Counted from the stretch's first letter, positions 33,791 through 42,574 are shown. The stretch is 51,206 bases of DNA from Pelotomaculum sp. UBA3102 (GCA_002365865.1 DFAQ01000002.1:1-51206); one strand, 5' to 3'. Notes: generated by a model not told the origin, from the letters alone. Made by a program: numbers and translations.

Positions 33791-35142
33791 TCCACCCCTT
33801 CCGGCTTGGGGCCCACGTGGATGATTTTGTTCGTGGGACGGTAATAGTCTTCTGAGATTAAGGTTTTTGAAACCACCCGGCCTTCTTTAAGCACCTCGCG
33901 GTAAACTTTTACCTGATAACCTGCTTTCCCCGGATTTATGACCCTGGTTTCGCCTTCCTGGAGAGTATCGTCCCGCATGACTATGACTTTCGGCGCGATA
34001 AGCTGCTTTTCCGACTCAATTCTTACCGTGCGCCGGTTGTTTTTATCTCCCCCGAAAATACGGACGGTAAAAGTCGCAGCATCGGCCCGTCCGGCGATAT
34101 ACACCGGCGCAGCAGTGTTGTTGGCGAACTTGAGATCCAGGTGGTCGTTGGAAATTGTGGCGTCACGGCCGGGAGGGACGTAGTTGACCGGCTGTGAGTG
34201 GGGAAAACGTTCGATAACTTCCAGGTCGGCCAGGAGTGCGGCGTTATAGAGGGTGGTGGCGACCTGGCAAATACCGCCTCCAAAATCCAGTGCCAAGCGG
34301 TTATTGGTGATTACGGGGGCTTTCAGGTAGCCTGTATTCGCCAACCGGGGGCCGAGGCACCGGTTTAAGGAAAATATTTCACCCGGTTTCAGAACGGAGC
34401 CGTTTACAGCGGCTCCGGCCAGAGCAATGTTATGAGCTCGGTTTTCGGCACTGCCGTCATAAGCGGTAGTGAATTCAGCCAGCAGCGTATCAATTCCTTT
34501 AAGGTCGGAAACAGTAATTTCTGGTTGCAAAATTTGTCCCGACGCACTGATATTAAAAACGCCCCGGGCCAGGGCCAGGCGTGTTTTTTTCCATGTATTC
34601 TCAAAATCCAGCCTGTAGCCGTTCGTTTCAGGAACGACCAACACCTTTTGGTTGGATATTTTAACCAGGGCATTTTGCGGTTGCTCTTTCCAGGTTTCTC
34701 CGATTAATTTGATGTTTTGCTTTAGTTGTTCATCATCATAAGTAATTTTTAATGCCAGTTCGGCCGGTGCGGCTCTGAGACGCAGGACGGAGATCAACTG
34801 ACTGAAGTCCAGGCCTTTTTTACAGTATTTGGTCATCTCTTCAGTTGCGGCAGGGAAATCGTATTTTCCGTTAATTTCCGGCAAGGCAATAGCAGCAGTT
34901 TTTCCGGTGCCGGCATCGGTAAATCTCAGCTTTATTTTATCCGGGCCGGGAAGAGTGTTTTCCAATTTTCGTGCTGCCTGCGCCGGAGTCAATCCCCCTA
35001 CCGGGATACCGTTGACCGTGACCCCATGCCGGATCACCCCGGAATACCCGGTTTCCAAAAATGCGGCGGCTCCAAAAACGCAGATTGCGGACTGAACCAA
35101 AAGAAACAGCGACAGGAGTACGGTTTTTTTGAAAAGCGACAT
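33784..35142 (-). CDS. VanW family protein with G5 domain
   Basis: Secreted or membrane-anchored cell-wall protein. The 452-residue product has a signal/anchor helix (about 5-28) and peptidoglycan-binding-like repeats (VTVNGIPVGGLTPAQAARKL). The VanW domain has NRAHNIALAGAAVNGSVLKPGEIFSLN, LDFGGGICQVATTLYNAALLADLEVIERFPHSQPV and RDATIS; a C-terminal G5-type domain has INPGKAGYQVKVYREVLKEGR. This YoaR-like architecture is common in Firmicutes; VanW function is unknown. It is the last gene of a three-gene minus-strand cluster, 15 bases after the PRC-barrel gene, with GGAGG before its ATG. Confidence 0.9.
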   Translation of the reverse strand: MSLFKKTVLLSLFLLVQSAICVFGAAAFLETGYSGVIRHGVTVNGIPVGGLTPAQAARKLENTLPGPDKIKLRFTDAGTGKTAAIALPEINGKYDFPAATEEMTKYCKKGLDFSQLISVLRLRAAPAELALKITYDDEQLKQNIKLIGETWKEQPQNALVKISNQKVLVVPETNGYRLDFENTWKKTRLALARGVFNISASGQILQPEITVSDLKGIDTLLAEFTTAYDGSAENRAHNIALAGAAVNGSVLKPGEIFSLNRCLGPRLANTGYLKAPVITNNRLALDFGGGICQVATTLYNAALLADLEVIERFPHSQPVNYVPPGRDATISNDHLDLKFANNTAAPVYIAGRADAATFTVRIFGGDKNNRRTVRIESEKQLIAPKVIVMRDDTLQEGETRVINPGKAGYQVKVYREVLKEGRVVSKTLISEDYYRPTNKIIHVGPKPEGVEK

Positions 35143-35157
35143 TGCTGCCTCCGGGGT

Positions 35158-35937
35158 TTAGTCGCAAATGTTCAAAGTCAGTTGAATATATTTGTCCGCT
35201 GCCTTTGCCCGTTCTATGGTCTCCGGGGTAATCATTTCACCCTCTTCCACCACTATGTTACCGTCAGCATCAGTGATGGTTATGGCGGCTTTTTTGCCCA
35301 GTATGAACTGTCGTTGCTGTTCCTCGAAGTGTTTTAGTTCTTCTTCCGGTGGTTTTTCATGCCCGGCAGCTTGCGGTCCGGTACCGGCGGGGGCGGTTTC
35401 AACTTTGCTTTTCCGGCTGCCGAAGGCAGGGGGGTCTTCCGGAAGTTCTTTTACCAGCTTTTCCTCGATCCCTTCTTCGACTACCAGGTAATCACTCCCG
35501 TAAGTAAGAATAAATTTTCCGGGAATGATGCCGGCGGCTGTTTGGCTGTTTTCCGGAACCAGTTGGCATCCGGCAATATCACCGCTGTTGTCGTTAATAT
35601 AAAATTCGCTTACGGAACCCACCAGGCAGCCTTTGGAGCTGAGCACTTTTATGCCCGGCAGGCGCAGGTCTTTTTCTAATAAGTCAACTATCCCGGCACA
35701 TTCCGTGACCTCTGAGAGGGATGAGCGGTTGGTCACGGTCAGGGCGAATTCTCCAATCCCCTGCACCGCTTCATAGGGTATGGCCTTCAGTCCCAGGTAC
35801 CAGGCCCGGTCTTCCACCAGGATAAAATCCACCGCGCCCCGCTGCGGGTTCAAGACAAGATGTTTGACCCTGCCTATTTCCTTACCTTCTTCAATGCTGA
35901 GAACCGGCAGGTCCAAAATCTGACGGCTGCTTTTCAA
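35158..35937 (-). CDS. PRC-barrel domain protein
   Basis: A 259-residue soluble protein with two PRC-barrel modules (about residues 3-75: RQILDLPVLSIEEGKEIGRV; about 90-160: GIKVLSSKGCLVGSVSEFYIND) and a low-complexity linker containing LVKELPEDPPAFGSRKSK. A C-terminal unit (ITDADGNIVVEEGEMITPETIERA) follows. The TTG at 35937 is chosen because AAGGGGGAG lies just before it; the longer frame from 35958 has none. It overlaps the end of the upstream gene by 47 bases. PRC-barrels often bind RNA or other proteins; the role is unknown. The linker is nearly copied in the neighbouring gene. Confidence 0.82.
   Translation of the reverse strand: MKSSRQILDLPVLSIEEGKEIGRVKHLVLNPQRGAVDFILVEDRAWYLGLKAIPYEAVQGIGEFALTVTNRSSLSEVTECAGIVDLLEKDLRLPGIKVLSSKGCLVGSVSEFYINDNSGDIAGCQLVPENSQTAAGIIPGKFILTYGSDYLVVEEGIEEKLVKELPEDPPAFGSRKSKVETAPAGTGPQAAGHEKPPEEELKHFEEQQRQFILGKKAAITITDADGNIVVEEGEMITPETIERAKAADKYIQLTLNICD
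35376..35457. repeat. Direct repeat copy A (linker coding)
   Basis: 82 bases that match 36475-36556 without gaps at about 70 positions by eye; the first 26 bases are identical. It encodes, on the minus strand, the linker LVKELPEDPPAFGSRKSK and the ETAPAGTG that follows, in the PRC-barrel protein. Confidence 0.85.
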
Positions 35938-37060
35938 TTTCTTCTCCCCCTTCGGCAAATAGTTTTATTTTTTTATTGGTCTCAAGGTTGGCTTTTATTA
36001 AAACCAAACCGGGTATCTTTGAGTAAGGCGCGCCGGGCATTTCGGCAAGCTTTAGCTGTTCGGCCAGGGTATCCAGAAAAACCAGCCGGCCAAGTAATTT
36101 TTGTCTTAAAACCGGTTGATTGACAATTTTATCTTGCCCGGCGACAGACCTGAGGAACATCCCGGCCTGGAAATACTGGCCGGTTTCCTGGTAAACAGCG
36201 CTGATCTCCAGGGCCAGGGCGGCATAAACCTGCGGTTCCCGGCATAGCCCGAGAGCTTTCAAAAAATACTTGACGGCCCCGGTCAGATCGCCGCCGCTTT
36301 TGGCTTTAAAACCGGCTGTGATATAATCACCGGCCGTGACCGGTTCCGGACCATCTTCTGCCGCGGTTAAATCCAGGCCGGCGGCCGTTTCTTCTCCGGC
36401 CGGCCGGTCTTCTTCTTTATTTTCTCCTTCTCCTTCTAATTGTCCCGGCGGTGGTTCGGGTGCGACGGCCCGTAGTCCGGTACCGGCGGGGGCGGTTTCA
36501 GCCTTATTTTTACGGTTGCCGGCGGCAGGAGTTTCTTCGGGAAGTTCTTTTACCAGTTCTTCTTTTTCTTCGACTTCATGAACCGGATCTGCGGTCGCTT
36601 GGGTTTGAGTTTCTGCTCCTACTCCGTTTTCCACCCCTGACCTTGACGGCCCGGCTCCGTCTGATGCCGGACAGGGTTCCGGGTCAACCGGGCTTTCGGT
36701 TAAGTCGGGTGACGGGGTTTCAATTGAGACAGGTAGCGGGCTCTCAACCGGACCGGTATCTAAAGGCTCCTCATCCGGCGCTTCAGGTTGCCGGGAAGCG
36801 GGAGCAGATTCGGGGAAATTCTTGCTGTCCTTGTAGCTCAGAACCGCGGCGGAAAAAACGATCAGCCCGAAAAATACAGCAACAACCTTACCGGGAGTAA
36901 GGTTGGCCACAGCTATCGGAAAAATCATTCCGAGGGCAAAAGAAATTCCCACGGAACCGTATAAAACCCGGGCGCTCAGGGGGATCCGCCTTTTAAAGAC
37001 CTTGAAAATCAAAGCTAATATCAAACTAACCGCCAATAACCATACAAAATATTCCAGCAT
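35891..37060 (-). CDS. Membrane protein with acidic linker and TPR-like C-terminal region
   Basis: A 389-residue protein I do not recognise as a named family. Three hydrophobic helices occur at about 3-22, 33-50 and 57-77, then a long acidic, Pro/Glu-rich linker (about 80-245). A helical C-terminal part, AGFKAKSGGDLTGAVKYFLKAL and ALALEISAVYQETGQYFQAGMFLRSV, looks like tetratricopeptide repeats. The linker contains LVKELPEETPAAGNRKNK, matching the linker of the PRC-barrel gene downstream. The ATG has a CGAGGAAAC site. It is the first gene of the cluster and overlaps the next gene by 47 bases. Probably a membrane scaffold; function unknown. Confidence 0.7.
   Translation of the reverse strand: MLEYFVWLLAVSLILALIFKVFKRRIPLSARVLYGSVGISFALGMIFPIAVANLTPGKVVAVFFGLIVFSAAVLSYKDSKNFPESAPASRQPEAPDEEPLDTGPVESPLPVSIETPSPDLTESPVDPEPCPASDGAGPSRSGVENGVGAETQTQATADPVHEVEEKEELVKELPEETPAAGNRKNKAETAPAGTGLRAVAPEPPPGQLEGEGENKEEDRPAGEETAAGLDLTAAEDGPEPVTAGDYITAGFKAKSGGDLTGAVKYFLKALGLCREPQVYAALALEISAVYQETGQYFQAGMFLRSVAGQDKIVNQPVLRQKLLGRLVFLDTLAEQLKLAEMPGAPYSKIPGLVLIKANLETNKKIKLFAEGGEEIEKQPSDFGPAGSQH
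36475..36556. repeat. Direct repeat copy B (linker coding)
   Basis: Partner of 35376-35457. It encodes LVKELPEETPAAGNRKNK and the ETAPAGTG that follows in the membrane protein. Both copies use the same frame and strand, so the protein sequence is copied too. Confidence 0.85.
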
Positions 37061-37215
37061 TTTGTTTCCTCGATGTTTTTCACCTTTTTAAAACATTATC
37101 GATAAAATTAACCAATAAATCAAGTATAAAGTAAAAAATAATTCAAAGAAAGGAATATTTTGTTCTTTGTTGAAAGATATTTATTGAAGAAAATTTTTTT
37201 TGGATCCTTTGTGAG

Positions 37216-37809
37216 GTGGGAGTTCTGCGGCAGTTAAGATTGTTTATAGCGGTAAATTTACCGGAGAAAGTTAAGCGTACGCTTAATTCAATTATTAAAG
37301 AACTCAGAAAGCTGCCGTCTGATGCCAAATGGGTGGAGAGTGAAAACCTGCACCTGACGGTGCAATTTCTCGGCAACGTTGCCGGGGACCGGGTACCGGT
37401 GGTTACAGATGCTTTAAGCCGTGCTGCGGCCGGTACTACTCCTTTCCGGCTGGAATTTTCCGGTGTGGGTATGTTTCCTTCAAAACACAGGCCGCGGGTA
37501 CTCTGGGTGGGAGTATCCGGCGAAACCGGTGTTTTATCCCGCCTGCACCGGCGGGTGCAGCAGGAAATGGGGCACATCGGTTTTGAACCGGAGAAGCGCC
37601 GGTTTTCTCCGCACCTTACGCTGGCTAGGATACGTTCCCCCGCGGGGTTCCCGGCCGTAATGGAAAGGGCGGAAAAACTTGCACAGGTACAGGGTGGATT
37701 CGGTACGGCCAAAATTTCTTCTGTGGAATTGATGCTGAGTGAGCTCAATTCCAATGATCCCAGGTATTCGGTTTTGGCCCGGATTTCCCTGCCGGGGGTC
37801 CCGGTCTAA
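37216..37809 (+). CDS. thpR: RNA 2',3'-cyclic phosphodiesterase (ThpR/LigT)
   Basis: 2H-phosphoesterase superfamily enzyme hydrolysing 2',3'-cyclic RNA ends to 2'-phosphates. The 197-residue protein starts with RLFIAVNLPEKV and carries both H-x-T-x motifs, HLTV (His46) and HLTL (His133), the catalytic pair, plus FSGVGMFPSKHRPRVLWVGV and FSPHLTLAR. Usual length is 180-190. The start is uncertain: GTG at 37216 lies within GAGGTGGGAG, and a CTG at 37225 at better spacing would give a protein beginning RQLRLFIAV; no ATG is available. Followed by dgt. Confidence 0.9.
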   Translation: MGVLRQLRLFIAVNLPEKVKRTLNSIIKELRKLPSDAKWVESENLHLTVQFLGNVAGDRVPVVTDALSRAAAGTTPFRLEFSGVGMFPSKHRPRVLWVGVSGETGVLSRLHRRVQQEMGHIGFEPEKRRFSPHLTLARIRSPAGFPAVMERAEKLAQVQGGFGTAKISSVELMLSELNSNDPRYSVLARISLPGVPV

Positions 37810-37919
37810 AATAGCCGGGCAGGGAATAAATTATACATTATCACGTCTCTTTTAAAAGGGGGAATAAACGTGTTTATGTAGAATTAATTACATATAAATT
37901 TGTGCAAGGTGGTGGGTTC

Positions 37920-38921
37920 GTGGATATCCGCTTGCGCACCGAGGAATTGGAATACCGTATTTTTTCTCCCCATGCCTGTTTCAGCTGTGAGAGCCGGGGG
38001 CGGGCGCAACCGGAAGAAGAATGCGAGGTAAGAACTGCTTTTCAGCGGGATCGTGACCGGATCATTCATTCCAAAAGTTTCCGGCGCCTGAAACACAAGA
38101 CCCAGGTTTTTACCATCCCGGAAGGGGATCATTACCGCACCAGGCTGACCCATACCCTGGAAGTGTCGCAAATCGCCCGGACCATAGTCAGGGCACTGAG
38201 GTTGAACGAGGACCTCGCTGAGGCGGTGGCGCTCGGTCATGATTTAGGGCATACCCCGTTCGGGCATGCCGGGGAGGAAGCCCTGAATGAGGTCTTCCTC
38301 CCGGGGTTTAAGCACAACGAACAGAGTTTGAGAGTTGTAGACGAACTGGAGGGAGGCAAGGGATTGAACCTGACCTGGGAGGTACGGGACGGAATTTTAA
38401 ACCACACCGGCCCGACAATGCCTGCCACACTGGAAGGACAGGTGGTAAAAATTGCCGACCGGGTGGCTTACATAAATCATGATATTGATGACGCAATCCG
38501 GGGCGGGGTGCTCACCCCGGAGGAACTCCCGGAAGATTGTCTTGAGATCCTGGGCAGGGAACACCGGGAACGCATCAATACCATGGTGCTTGATTTAATT
38601 CAGACCAACTGGAACGAGCGCGAGGTAATAAAAATGAGCCCGGTGATTAAAACAGCCACCGACCGCCTGCGGGACTTCTTGTTTGAGTATGTTTATATCG
38701 GTTCCGAGGCTAAGCGGGAAGAGGCGAAAGCGCGGCACGTGGTCCAGTTTCTGTACCGGTATTTTCAGAAAAATCCCGGAGAGTTGCCCGGGGAGTACCT
38801 GAAGCGTGCCCGGACCGGAAACGCCAGGCGGGCGGCGTGCGATTACATAGCGGGGATGACCGACAGGTTTGCCATTCGGGTGTATCAGGATTTGTATACC
38901 CCTCACCCCTGGGCATATTAA
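37920..38921 (+). CDS. dgt: dGTP triphosphohydrolase-like HD protein
   Basis: HD-domain deoxynucleoside triphosphate triphosphohydrolase family. The 333-residue protein has RTAFQRDRDRIIHSKSFRRLKHKTQVF, HYRTRLTHTLEVSQIARTIVRAL, the HD signature HDLGHTPFGHAGE, the HNEQSLRVVD segment and KIADRVAYINHDIDDAI. This matches the short dgt-like type (about 330-350 residues) rather than E. coli Dgt (505). GTG at 37920 follows AAGGTGGTGGG; an in-frame TTG at 37902 has no site. It precedes dnaG and rpoD, a common order in Firmicutes. Confidence 0.95.
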   Translation: MDIRLRTEELEYRIFSPHACFSCESRGRAQPEEECEVRTAFQRDRDRIIHSKSFRRLKHKTQVFTIPEGDHYRTRLTHTLEVSQIARTIVRALRLNEDLAEAVALGHDLGHTPFGHAGEEALNEVFLPGFKHNEQSLRVVDELEGGKGLNLTWEVRDGILNHTGPTMPATLEGQVVKIADRVAYINHDIDDAIRGGVLTPEELPEDCLEILGREHRERINTMVLDLIQTNWNEREVIKMSPVIKTATDRLRDFLFEYVYIGSEAKREEAKARHVVQFLYRYFQKNPGELPGEYLKRARTGNARRAACDYIAGMTDRFAIRVYQDLYTPHPWAY

Positions 38922-39127
38922 AGCGCGCCGGGTTAAAAGTAGCAATAATTGGTAATAATATTAAAAAATTTTGTCGAGATTAGGAAGGAAAATATTAAGC
39001 GGCAGCGAATATTTCTTTTAATAGGAGCATTTTTTTACAAGATTTTAAAACTTTCCCGGCAGGATAATATGATTGTACGTTGAATCACTTTAAATTAAAG
39101 AAGATTTGGTAGAAGGTGATCCTAAAG

Positions 39128-41002
39128 GTGGGCTTGATACCTGATGAAATAATAGAAACGGTCCGCCTGCGGTCAGATATCGTTGAGGTGGTTTCCCGCT
39201 ACGTTCAACTGAAGAAAAAAGGTAAATATTTCACCGGTTCCTGTCCTTTTCATCACGATCGGGCACCCTCATTTACTGTCACGCCGGATAAACAAATTTT
39301 CTATTGTTTTGGCTGCAGTACCGGTGGTGATGTTTTTAAATTTTTAATGCTTAAGGAAAACGTAACCTTTTATGAGGCAGTGCATATGCTTGCCCGGCAG
39401 GCCGGGGTTGCCGTTCCTGTAACTGAAAGTCCCGCCCGGCGGGAAAAGGAGCGCAGGCGGGAAGCACTGCATCAGATCAACAGCCTGGCCAAAGATTTTT
39501 ACAGCCGGGTTTTACAGCAGCACCGGGAAGCGGCAGCAGCCAGGCGCTACCTGGCAGCAAGAGGTCTCAACCGGGATGCGTGGGAACGTTTCGAAATAGG
39601 TTTTGCCCTGCCGGAATGGAATTCCCTGCTGGGGTTTTTGGGCCGGGAGGGTTACCGGTCCGACGAGGTGGTTGAAGCCGGGCTGGCGGTAAAAAATGAA
39701 GCCGGCAGATATTATGATCGGTTTCGCAACCGGGTTATCTTTCCTATCCGCGATGCGGCCGCCCGGGTGGCAGGTTTTGGCGGGCGGGTGCTGGATGATT
39801 CCCTGCCCAAGTATGTCAACACCCCGGAGACCCCTTTTTTCAGCAAGGGGCGTCTGCTTTACGGTTTGCACTTGGCACGTCCGGCGATCAGGGAAAAGAA
39901 ATTCGTTGTGGTGGTAGAGGGGTACCTGGATGTTATTACCGCGCACCTGCACGGGATTACCAACGCGGTGGCCACGCTCGGTACGGCATTTACCGTGGAG
40001 CAGGGCAGGCTGCTGATGAATTACAGCAGGGATGTAGTGATCGCCTATGATGCCGATGCCGCCGGAGTTGCCGCGACCATTAGGGGACTTGATATCCTGC
40101 AGGAGTTGGGTTGCCAGGTAAGAGTCCTGAGTATCCCGGACGGTAAGGATCCTGATGACTTAATAAGAAAGCACGGGCACCGGTTCTGGGAGGAGTTAAT
40201 CAGTAAAGCGCCATCCCTGATAGAATATAAACTACAGCAGGCCACCGGTGGGGGAACCGTTAAAACCGTAGCGGGTAAGCTGGAAGTAATGCGCATGGTG
40301 TTTCCAAACCTAGCCGGCATGAACAGTGAAGTAGAGAAAGAAGAGGGGTTAAAGGCGGTGGCCCAGGTTTTGAGCCTGTCCTGGGAAACGGTAGCGGGAG
40401 AATTTAAGAGATTTAATAAAAAACAGGGAAATAAATGGCTTAAACCGGATAATTTTACTAAAACTAAGCATAATATAGTAAGTGAGGAAGAAAAGCCAGA
40501 TGCCAGGGCGAGAGCGGAAGCCGGGCTCTTGAGGCTCATTTTGGAAGAACCTTCATTGGGAACTGCTGTTCTGGGTGAAATGGGAGAAGAGCCGTTTCGG
40601 CGCCCGTCTTATAATAAAATTTTTAAATACTGCATGGAAGCTGCCGGTCGTCCGTCTTACCGGCCTGTAGAAATCTTAGGTTATCTTGAAGATGAAGATC
40701 AGGCAGTGCTGAGCCGGTTGTTGACACAGGAAATTCCCGGGGCAGACCCGGTTCAAATAATGAAAGGATATCTGGAATCGCTGGGCCGTTGCAGCCGGCA
40801 GGAGCGCAGGAAAATGCTCCTGAACGAGATAAGTAAGGCTGAGAAGTCCGGTAATAAGTCACTTTACAGCCAGTTATGGCGCGAGTATCTTGTTTTACGG
40901 GTAATTGCCGAAGCAGAAAAAGCAGGAGACCGGAACCGCATGGAAAATTTACTTCAAGAATACCGGAAGGTTTCCGGGGCTAATGATGTAGGAGTACCCT
41001 AA
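39128..41002 (+). CDS. dnaG: DNA primase DnaG
   Basis: Synthesises RNA primers for replication. The 624-residue protein has the CHC2 zinc domain (CPFHHDRAPSFTVTPDK, FYCFGC), the catalytic core with RFRNRVIFPIRDAAARVAGFGGR, LPKYVNTPETPFFSKG and the TOPRIM motifs VVVVEGYLDVITAH and AYDADAAG, and a C-terminal DnaB-interaction region. Usual length is about 600. Candidate starts are GTG 39116, GTG 39128 and TTG 39134; AGAAGGTGA fits GTG 39128 best. About 200 A/T-rich bases precede it, with a weak promoter-like TTGTCG...TATTAA. Followed by rpoD after 17 bases. Confidence 0.97.
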   Translation: MGLIPDEIIETVRLRSDIVEVVSRYVQLKKKGKYFTGSCPFHHDRAPSFTVTPDKQIFYCFGCSTGGDVFKFLMLKENVTFYEAVHMLARQAGVAVPVTESPARREKERRREALHQINSLAKDFYSRVLQQHREAAAARRYLAARGLNRDAWERFEIGFALPEWNSLLGFLGREGYRSDEVVEAGLAVKNEAGRYYDRFRNRVIFPIRDAAARVAGFGGRVLDDSLPKYVNTPETPFFSKGRLLYGLHLARPAIREKKFVVVVEGYLDVITAHLHGITNAVATLGTAFTVEQGRLLMNYSRDVVIAYDADAAGVAATIRGLDILQELGCQVRVLSIPDGKDPDDLIRKHGHRFWEELISKAPSLIEYKLQQATGGGTVKTVAGKLEVMRMVFPNLAGMNSEVEKEEGLKAVAQVLSLSWETVAGEFKRFNKKQGNKWLKPDNFTKTKHNIVSEEEKPDARARAEAGLLRLILEEPSLGTAVLGEMGEEPFRRPSYNKIFKYCMEAAGRPSYRPVEILGYLEDEDQAVLSRLLTQEIPGADPVQIMKGYLESLGRCSRQERRKMLLNEISKAEKSGNKSLYSQLWREYLVLRVIAEAEKAGDRNRMENLLQEYRKVSGANDVGVP

Positions 41003-41019
41003 AGAGGGGAGTGATACGA

Positions 41020-42111
41020 TTGAGAGAGGAACTGAAAAATGAAAATGTTAAGGAACTGATCGATAAGGGAAAGAAGCGTGGCGTCCTGACTTACAATGAG
41101 ATCATGGACAGTCTCCAGGGTATTGACCTTACACCGGAGCAAATTGACGATATTTATGAAAAACTGGCAGGCCTGGGCATAGAAGTTGTTCCCGAGGTAT
41201 CGGACGTTGTGCCCGTGGGAAGTTCAAACATGGAAAACCCGTCTGAAGAGGTGGAAGTCGATCTTACCATCCCTGAAGGTGTTGGCATAGATGATCCCGT
41301 GCGCATGTATTTAAAGGAGATCGGCCGAGTTCCTCTTTTATCGCCGGTAGAAGAGGTGGAACTGGCCAAGAGTATGGAAGAAGGCGACGATGAAGCTAAA
41401 AGAAGGCTGGCAGAAGCTAATTTAAGACTGGTGGTCAGTATTGCCAAGCGTTATGTGGGCAGGGGCATGCTTTTCCTGGACCTGATCCAGGAAGGCAACC
41501 TGGGTCTGATCAAGGCGGTGGAAAAGTTTGATTACCGGAAAGGGTATAAATTCAGTACTTACGCTACCTGGTGGATTCGCCAGGCTATTACTAGGGCTAT
41601 TGCCGACCAGGCCCGGACTATCAGAATACCCGTGCATATGGTGGAGACCATAAATAAGCTGATCCGGGTATCAAGGCAATTATTACAGGAGCTGGGCCGT
41701 GATCCGGTCCCCGAGGAAATTGCGAAAGAGATGAATATTTCTGAAGATAAAGTCAGGGAGATCATGAAAATTGCCCAGGAGCCCGTATCCCTGGAAACTC
41801 CTATAGGTGAGGAAGAAGATTCTCATTTGGGCGATTTTATTGAGGACCAGGAGGCCAGAGCACCGGCGGAAGAGGCATCTTTTACCCTTTTACGGGAACA
41901 GTTGGATGAAGTTTTGAAGACTTTGACTGATCGTGAACAAAGAGTGTTGCGGCTGCGCTTCGGGCTGGATGACGGACGTGCCCGTACCCTGGAAGAAGTG
42001 GGACAAAAGTTTGGCGTAACCCGGGAGCGAATTCGCCAGATTGAAGCCAAGACCCTGCGCAAGCTCCGTCACCCGAGCAGGAGCAAAAAATTAAAAGATT
42101 ACTTGGAATAA
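41020..42111 (+). CDS. rpoD: RNA polymerase primary sigma factor (sigma-A)
   Basis: Housekeeping sigma factor. The 363-residue protein has the N-terminal region 1.1, region 1.2-2.4 (DPVRMYLKEIGRVPLLSPVEE, EANLRLVVSIAKRYVGRG, FLDLIQEGNLGLIKAVEKFDY, KFSTYATWWIRQAITRAI), region 3 and region 4.2 (LEEVGQKFGVTRERIRQIEAKTLRKLRHPSRSKKLKDYLE). This is the compact Gram-positive form (B. subtilis 371). TTG at 41020 is chosen because GAGGGGAG precedes it; GTG at 41011 overlaps that site. dnaG-rpoD is the standard order; trmK usually follows, but here tRNA genes and other inserts intervene. Confidence 0.97.
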   Translation: MREELKNENVKELIDKGKKRGVLTYNEIMDSLQGIDLTPEQIDDIYEKLAGLGIEVVPEVSDVVPVGSSNMENPSEEVEVDLTIPEGVGIDDPVRMYLKEIGRVPLLSPVEEVELAKSMEEGDDEAKRRLAEANLRLVVSIAKRYVGRGMLFLDLIQEGNLGLIKAVEKFDYRKGYKFSTYATWWIRQAITRAIADQARTIRIPVHMVETINKLIRVSRQLLQELGRDPVPEEIAKEMNISEDKVREIMKIAQEPVSLETPIGEEEDSHLGDFIEDQEARAPAEEASFTLLREQLDEVLKTLTDREQRVLRLRFGLDDGRARTLEEVGQKFGVTRERIRQIEAKTLRKLRHPSRSKKLKDYLE

Positions 42112-42129
42112 ATTATTAAGCCAGACTAA

Positions 42130-42158
42130 TTGACGCTTAATATAAATTATCGTATAAT
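42130..42158 (+). promoter_or_regulatory. Sigma-A promoter of the tRNA cluster
   Basis: TTGACG (42130-42135), 17-base spacer, perfect TATAAT (42153-42158), 16 bases before the first tRNA. A strong stable-RNA promoter. Confidence 0.85.
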
Positions 42159-42173
42159 GTTATGTGCTGGCAT

Positions 42174-42248
42174 TCCTCGATAGCTCAACGGTAGAGCAAC
42201 CGGCTGTTAACCGGTAGGTTGCAGGTTCGAATCCTGCTCGGGGAGCCA
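42174..42248 (+). tRNA. tRNA-Asn (GUU)
   Basis: Acceptor TCCTCGA pairs with TCGGGGA, D-arm GCTC...GAGC, anticodon stem CCGGC/ACCGG region with GTT, T-arm GCAGGTTCGAATCCTGC, and encoded CCA. First of four closely spaced tRNAs. Confidence 0.95.
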
Positions 42249-42251
42249 TTC

Positions 42252-42326
42252 GGGCCCATAGCTCAATGGTAGAGCATCCGGCTCATAACCGGCTGGTTCC
42301 AGGTTCGAATCCTGGTGGGCCCACCA
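42252..42326 (+). tRNA. tRNA with CAU anticodon (Met, possibly Ile2)
   Basis: Acceptor GGGCCCA pairs perfectly with TGGGCCC, anticodon loop CTCATAA, T-arm CCAGGTTCGAATCCTGG and encoded CCA. The CAU anticodon is shared by elongator Met and by the lysidine-modified tRNA-Ile2; the C4-G69 and C5-G68 pairs are compatible with Ile2, so the identity is open. It is not an initiator, because a strong G1-C72 pair is present. Confidence 0.85.
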
Positions 42327-42339
42327 CAGATATCCAAAA

Positions 42340-42415
42340 GGCCCCTTGGTCAAGCGGTTTAAGACACCGCCCTTTCACGGCGGTAACACGGGTTCGAATC
42401 CCGTAGGGGTCACCA
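42340..42415 (+). tRNA. tRNA-Glu (UUC)
   Basis: Acceptor GGCCCCT pairs with AGGGGTC, anticodon loop CTTTCAC in the stem CCGCC/GGCGG, T-arm ACGGGTTCGAATCCCGT, encoded CCA. Very close to the B. subtilis sequence. Confidence 0.96.
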
Positions 42416-42420
42416 TTTTT

Positions 42421-42496
42421 GGGAGCATAGCTCAGCTGGGAGAGCGCCTGCCTTACAAGCAGGAGGTCACAGGTTCGAGCCCTGTTGCTCCCACCA
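42421..42496 (+). tRNA. tRNA-Val (UAC)
   Basis: Acceptor GGGAGCA pairs with TGCTCCC, D-arm GCTCAGCTGGGAGAGC, anticodon loop CTTACAA, T-arm ACAGGTTCGAGCCCTGT, encoded CCA. Last of the cluster. Confidence 0.96.
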
Positions 42497-42505
42497 ATTT
42501 AAAGT

Positions 42506-42545
42506 AAAGAAACAACGCCGGGGTAATCCGGCGTTGTTTCTTTAT
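42506..42545 (+). terminator. Terminator of the tRNA cluster (bidirectional)
   Basis: A 16-bp perfect stem, 42506-42521 with 42528-42543, around a 6-base loop; the arm ends in TTTCTTTA. The mirrored A-rich arm lets it also stop the minus-strand gene that ends at 42575. Confidence 0.88.
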
Positions 42546-42574
42546 AACCGGGAAATCCATGTTTTCCACAGTTA

